A stretch of DNA of 6,583 bases. Source: Ectopseudomonas composti. Its GTDB lineage: Bacteria; Pseudomonadota; Gammaproteobacteria; Pseudomonadales; Pseudomonadaceae. Each line of letters begins with the position of its first letter. Within the stretch, counting starts at the first letter, position 1. The stretch is from positions 1 through 6,583 of the forward strand of contig CAMPIF010000250.1 in NCBI GenBank assembly GCA_946886245.1, given 5' to 3'. Shown here in pieces: positions 6,055-6,583 of the stretch. The position numbers and the translations under genes were made by a program. The notes below the pieces were generated by a model. It saw only the letters and a program-made list of their open reading frames with translations. It was not told where the DNA came from and did not search any database.

Positions 6055-6080
6055 GACGAGACAGGAATGCGGGCGTTACA
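6055..6080 (-). promoter_or_regulatory. Candidate ECF-sigma promoter TGTAAC-N16-CGTC for the hvf operon
   Basis: On the minus strand, TGTAAC (6080-6075) is separated by exactly 16 bases from CGTC (6058-6055). The conserved AAC of ECF -35 elements and a CGTC -10 at this spacing are typical of ECF promoters. The expected transcript start gives a leader of about 50 bases before the precursor ATG with its GGAGAG site. Related DUF692/DUF2063/DoxX loci are known to be driven by ECF sigma factors (for example SigF in Caulobacter, with a GTAACC-N16-CGAA promoter). No sigma or anti-sigma gene lies in this window. The promoter is called by pattern and position only. Confidence 0.6.
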
Positions 6081-6098
6081 GCGAGGCTGGATTTTTTC

Positions 6099-6136
6099 GT
6101 AGCCCGGATGCAATCCGGGGGCGCTTTGCCCGCTAC
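6099..6136. repeat. GTAGCCCGGAT-type intergenic repeat with two hairpins
   Basis: CCCGGAT-GCA-ATCCGGG (6103-6119) is a perfect 7-base-pair hairpin. It is followed by a GGGC/GCCC stem around CTTT, and the whole is bracketed by GTAGC (6099-6103) and GCTAC (6132-6136). I recognise this as a dispersed intergenic repeat common in Pseudomonas and related gammaproteobacteria. It lies just upstream of the ECF-like promoter. No T-run follows the stem in either direction, so it is not an intrinsic terminator. Confidence 0.65.
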
Positions 6137-6151
6137 CAGTCGCGGCGACGA

Positions 6152-6165
6152 CTGCATGGATGCAG
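6152..6165. repeat. Short inverted repeat CTGCAT-GG-ATGCAG
   Basis: A perfect 6-base inverted repeat around GG, located between the GTAGCCCGGAT-type repeat and the REP pair. It is probably part of the same block of dispersed intergenic repeats; a chance palindrome cannot be excluded. Confidence 0.35.
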
Positions 6166-6190
6166 GAGGTAGAGCGAAGCAGGATGCCAG

Positions 6191-6264
6191 AGCCGAAAGC
6201 CCCTCCCACAGGCACAGAAGCCTCCACCGCACCGTGGGAGGCGCTTCAGCGGCGAGGCTTTCGA
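6191..6264. repeat. Inverted pair of REP-like elements (BIME-like)
   Basis: The minus strand carries GTGGGAGGGGCTTTCGGC (left element) and the plus strand GTGGGAGGCGCTTCAGC (right element, from 6234). Both have the GTGGGAG-start of Pseudomonas REP sequences. As inverted copies they form a stem: CCTCCCAC (6202-6209) with GTGGGAGG (6234-6241), extended four pairs beyond one mismatch, with an inner AGGC/GCCT hairpin in the loop. REP pairs can be transposition targets for IS110-type elements in Pseudomonas, and a decayed IS110 relic lies next door. Confidence 0.65.
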
Positions 6265-6320
6265 TAGCCAGTAGCGCGAACAGCCACAGCAAACGTTGGA
6301 TGAAAAAATCGTCATCCACC

Positions 6321-6583
6321 ACGCTGGAGCTGTTGCTGATCACGGCTTTACCGATCCGGGATGAATGTCGGTGCAGCGCGCCGCTTTCAGCATGGCATCA
6401 AAGTCATTGCGGTCGGTCTTGTTGCGTCGACGATAGGGCCGTACATAGCGCAGGTGCAGCAGCTTGACCTGAGGACTGAGCGATTGCACGAAACGCCCCT
6501 AGTAATTTGCCGTGCCCCAGGCCTCCATCACCCACTCGACCGGCTCGGCCTGCTCCTGTATATATCGCCGGAACGCCTCTCGG
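6321..6583 (-). pseudogene. Decayed IS110-family transposase fragment (N-terminal half)
   Basis: The minus strand reads as part of an IS110 DEDD transposase. Segments seen are EPVEWVMEAWGTANY, then after a stop GRFVQSLSPQVKLLHL, then RYVRPYRRRNKTDRND and AMLKAARCTDIHP. The Glu of MEA and the Asp residues of NKTDRND are at catalytic positions of the DEDD domain. The gene is dead. A TAG (6499-6501) stands where the family usually has Trp (Y-W-G/A-R). A TGA follows VKP at 6340-6342, where family-like SRDQQQLQR resumes in another frame, consistent with a 2-base deletion near 6345. Homology stops at about 6321, so the C-terminal Tnp_20 domain is missing and is replaced by REP DNA. The 5' end lies beyond the right edge. 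Identification is by motif recall. Confidence 0.75.

Noticed and set aside
6000..6227. N-terminal extension of the precursor gene to 6227
   Set aside because: It would place the Sec signal peptide inside the protein and run through the promoter and hairpin repeats; the ATG at 5999 has a good GGAGAG site.
6191..6264. Rho-independent terminator
   Set aside because: The inverted repeat is strong, but neither strand has a T-run after the stem, and the arms match REP-type sequences.

Overview
The window is GC-rich, densely coding DNA that looks like a Pseudomonas chromosome. The signs are high G/C at third codon positions, Pseudomonas-style intergenic palindromes (a GTAGCCCGGAT-type repeat and GTGGGAGG-type REP elements), and a gene set of the fluorescent/mendocina kind. 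From memory, P. aeruginosa PAO1 has a comparable trio at about PA3025-PA3027. The genus call is inference; no database was searched.

Left part (1-2498): a minus-strand pair of flavoproteins. An FAD-linked oxidase of the alkylglycerone-phosphate synthase (AGPS)/FAD-oxidase-C type is followed 2 bases later by a GlpD-like FAD-dependent glycerol-3-phosphate dehydrogenase that runs off the left edge. A divergent AraC-family regulator with an arabinose-binding-like sensor domain starts on the plus strand. The 225-base gap between them holds several dyad-symmetric sequences that could be operators. The layout suggests a regulator controlling a glycerol-3-phosphate/dihydroxyacetone-phosphate-linked pathway.

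Right part (3530-6100): a compact four-gene minus-strand operon, which is the most interesting content. Its promoter-proximal gene encodes a 97-residue secreted precursor with a Sec-type signal peptide and six cysteines in three EGKCG-EGKCGGE-type repeats. It is followed by a DUF692 multinuclear non-heme iron oxidase (MNIO), a DUF2063 partner protein, and a DoxX-family membrane protein. This is the HvfABCX arrangement (also called gig in Cupriavidus and a bufferin-type locus), a ribosomally made, post-translationally modified, copper-related peptide system. The three downstream genes are tightly coupled (two ATGA overlaps). An ECF-sigma-like promoter, TGTAAC-N16-CGTC, lies upstream of the precursor gene. 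The operon converges on the AraC gene so tightly that the two stop codons share CTAG.

Far right (6099-6583): no intact gene. It holds a hairpin-rich intergenic repeat, an inverted REP pair, and the decayed N-terminal half of an IS110-family transposase carrying an in-frame stop and a frameshift. This is an old insertion scar next to the operon's upstream region.
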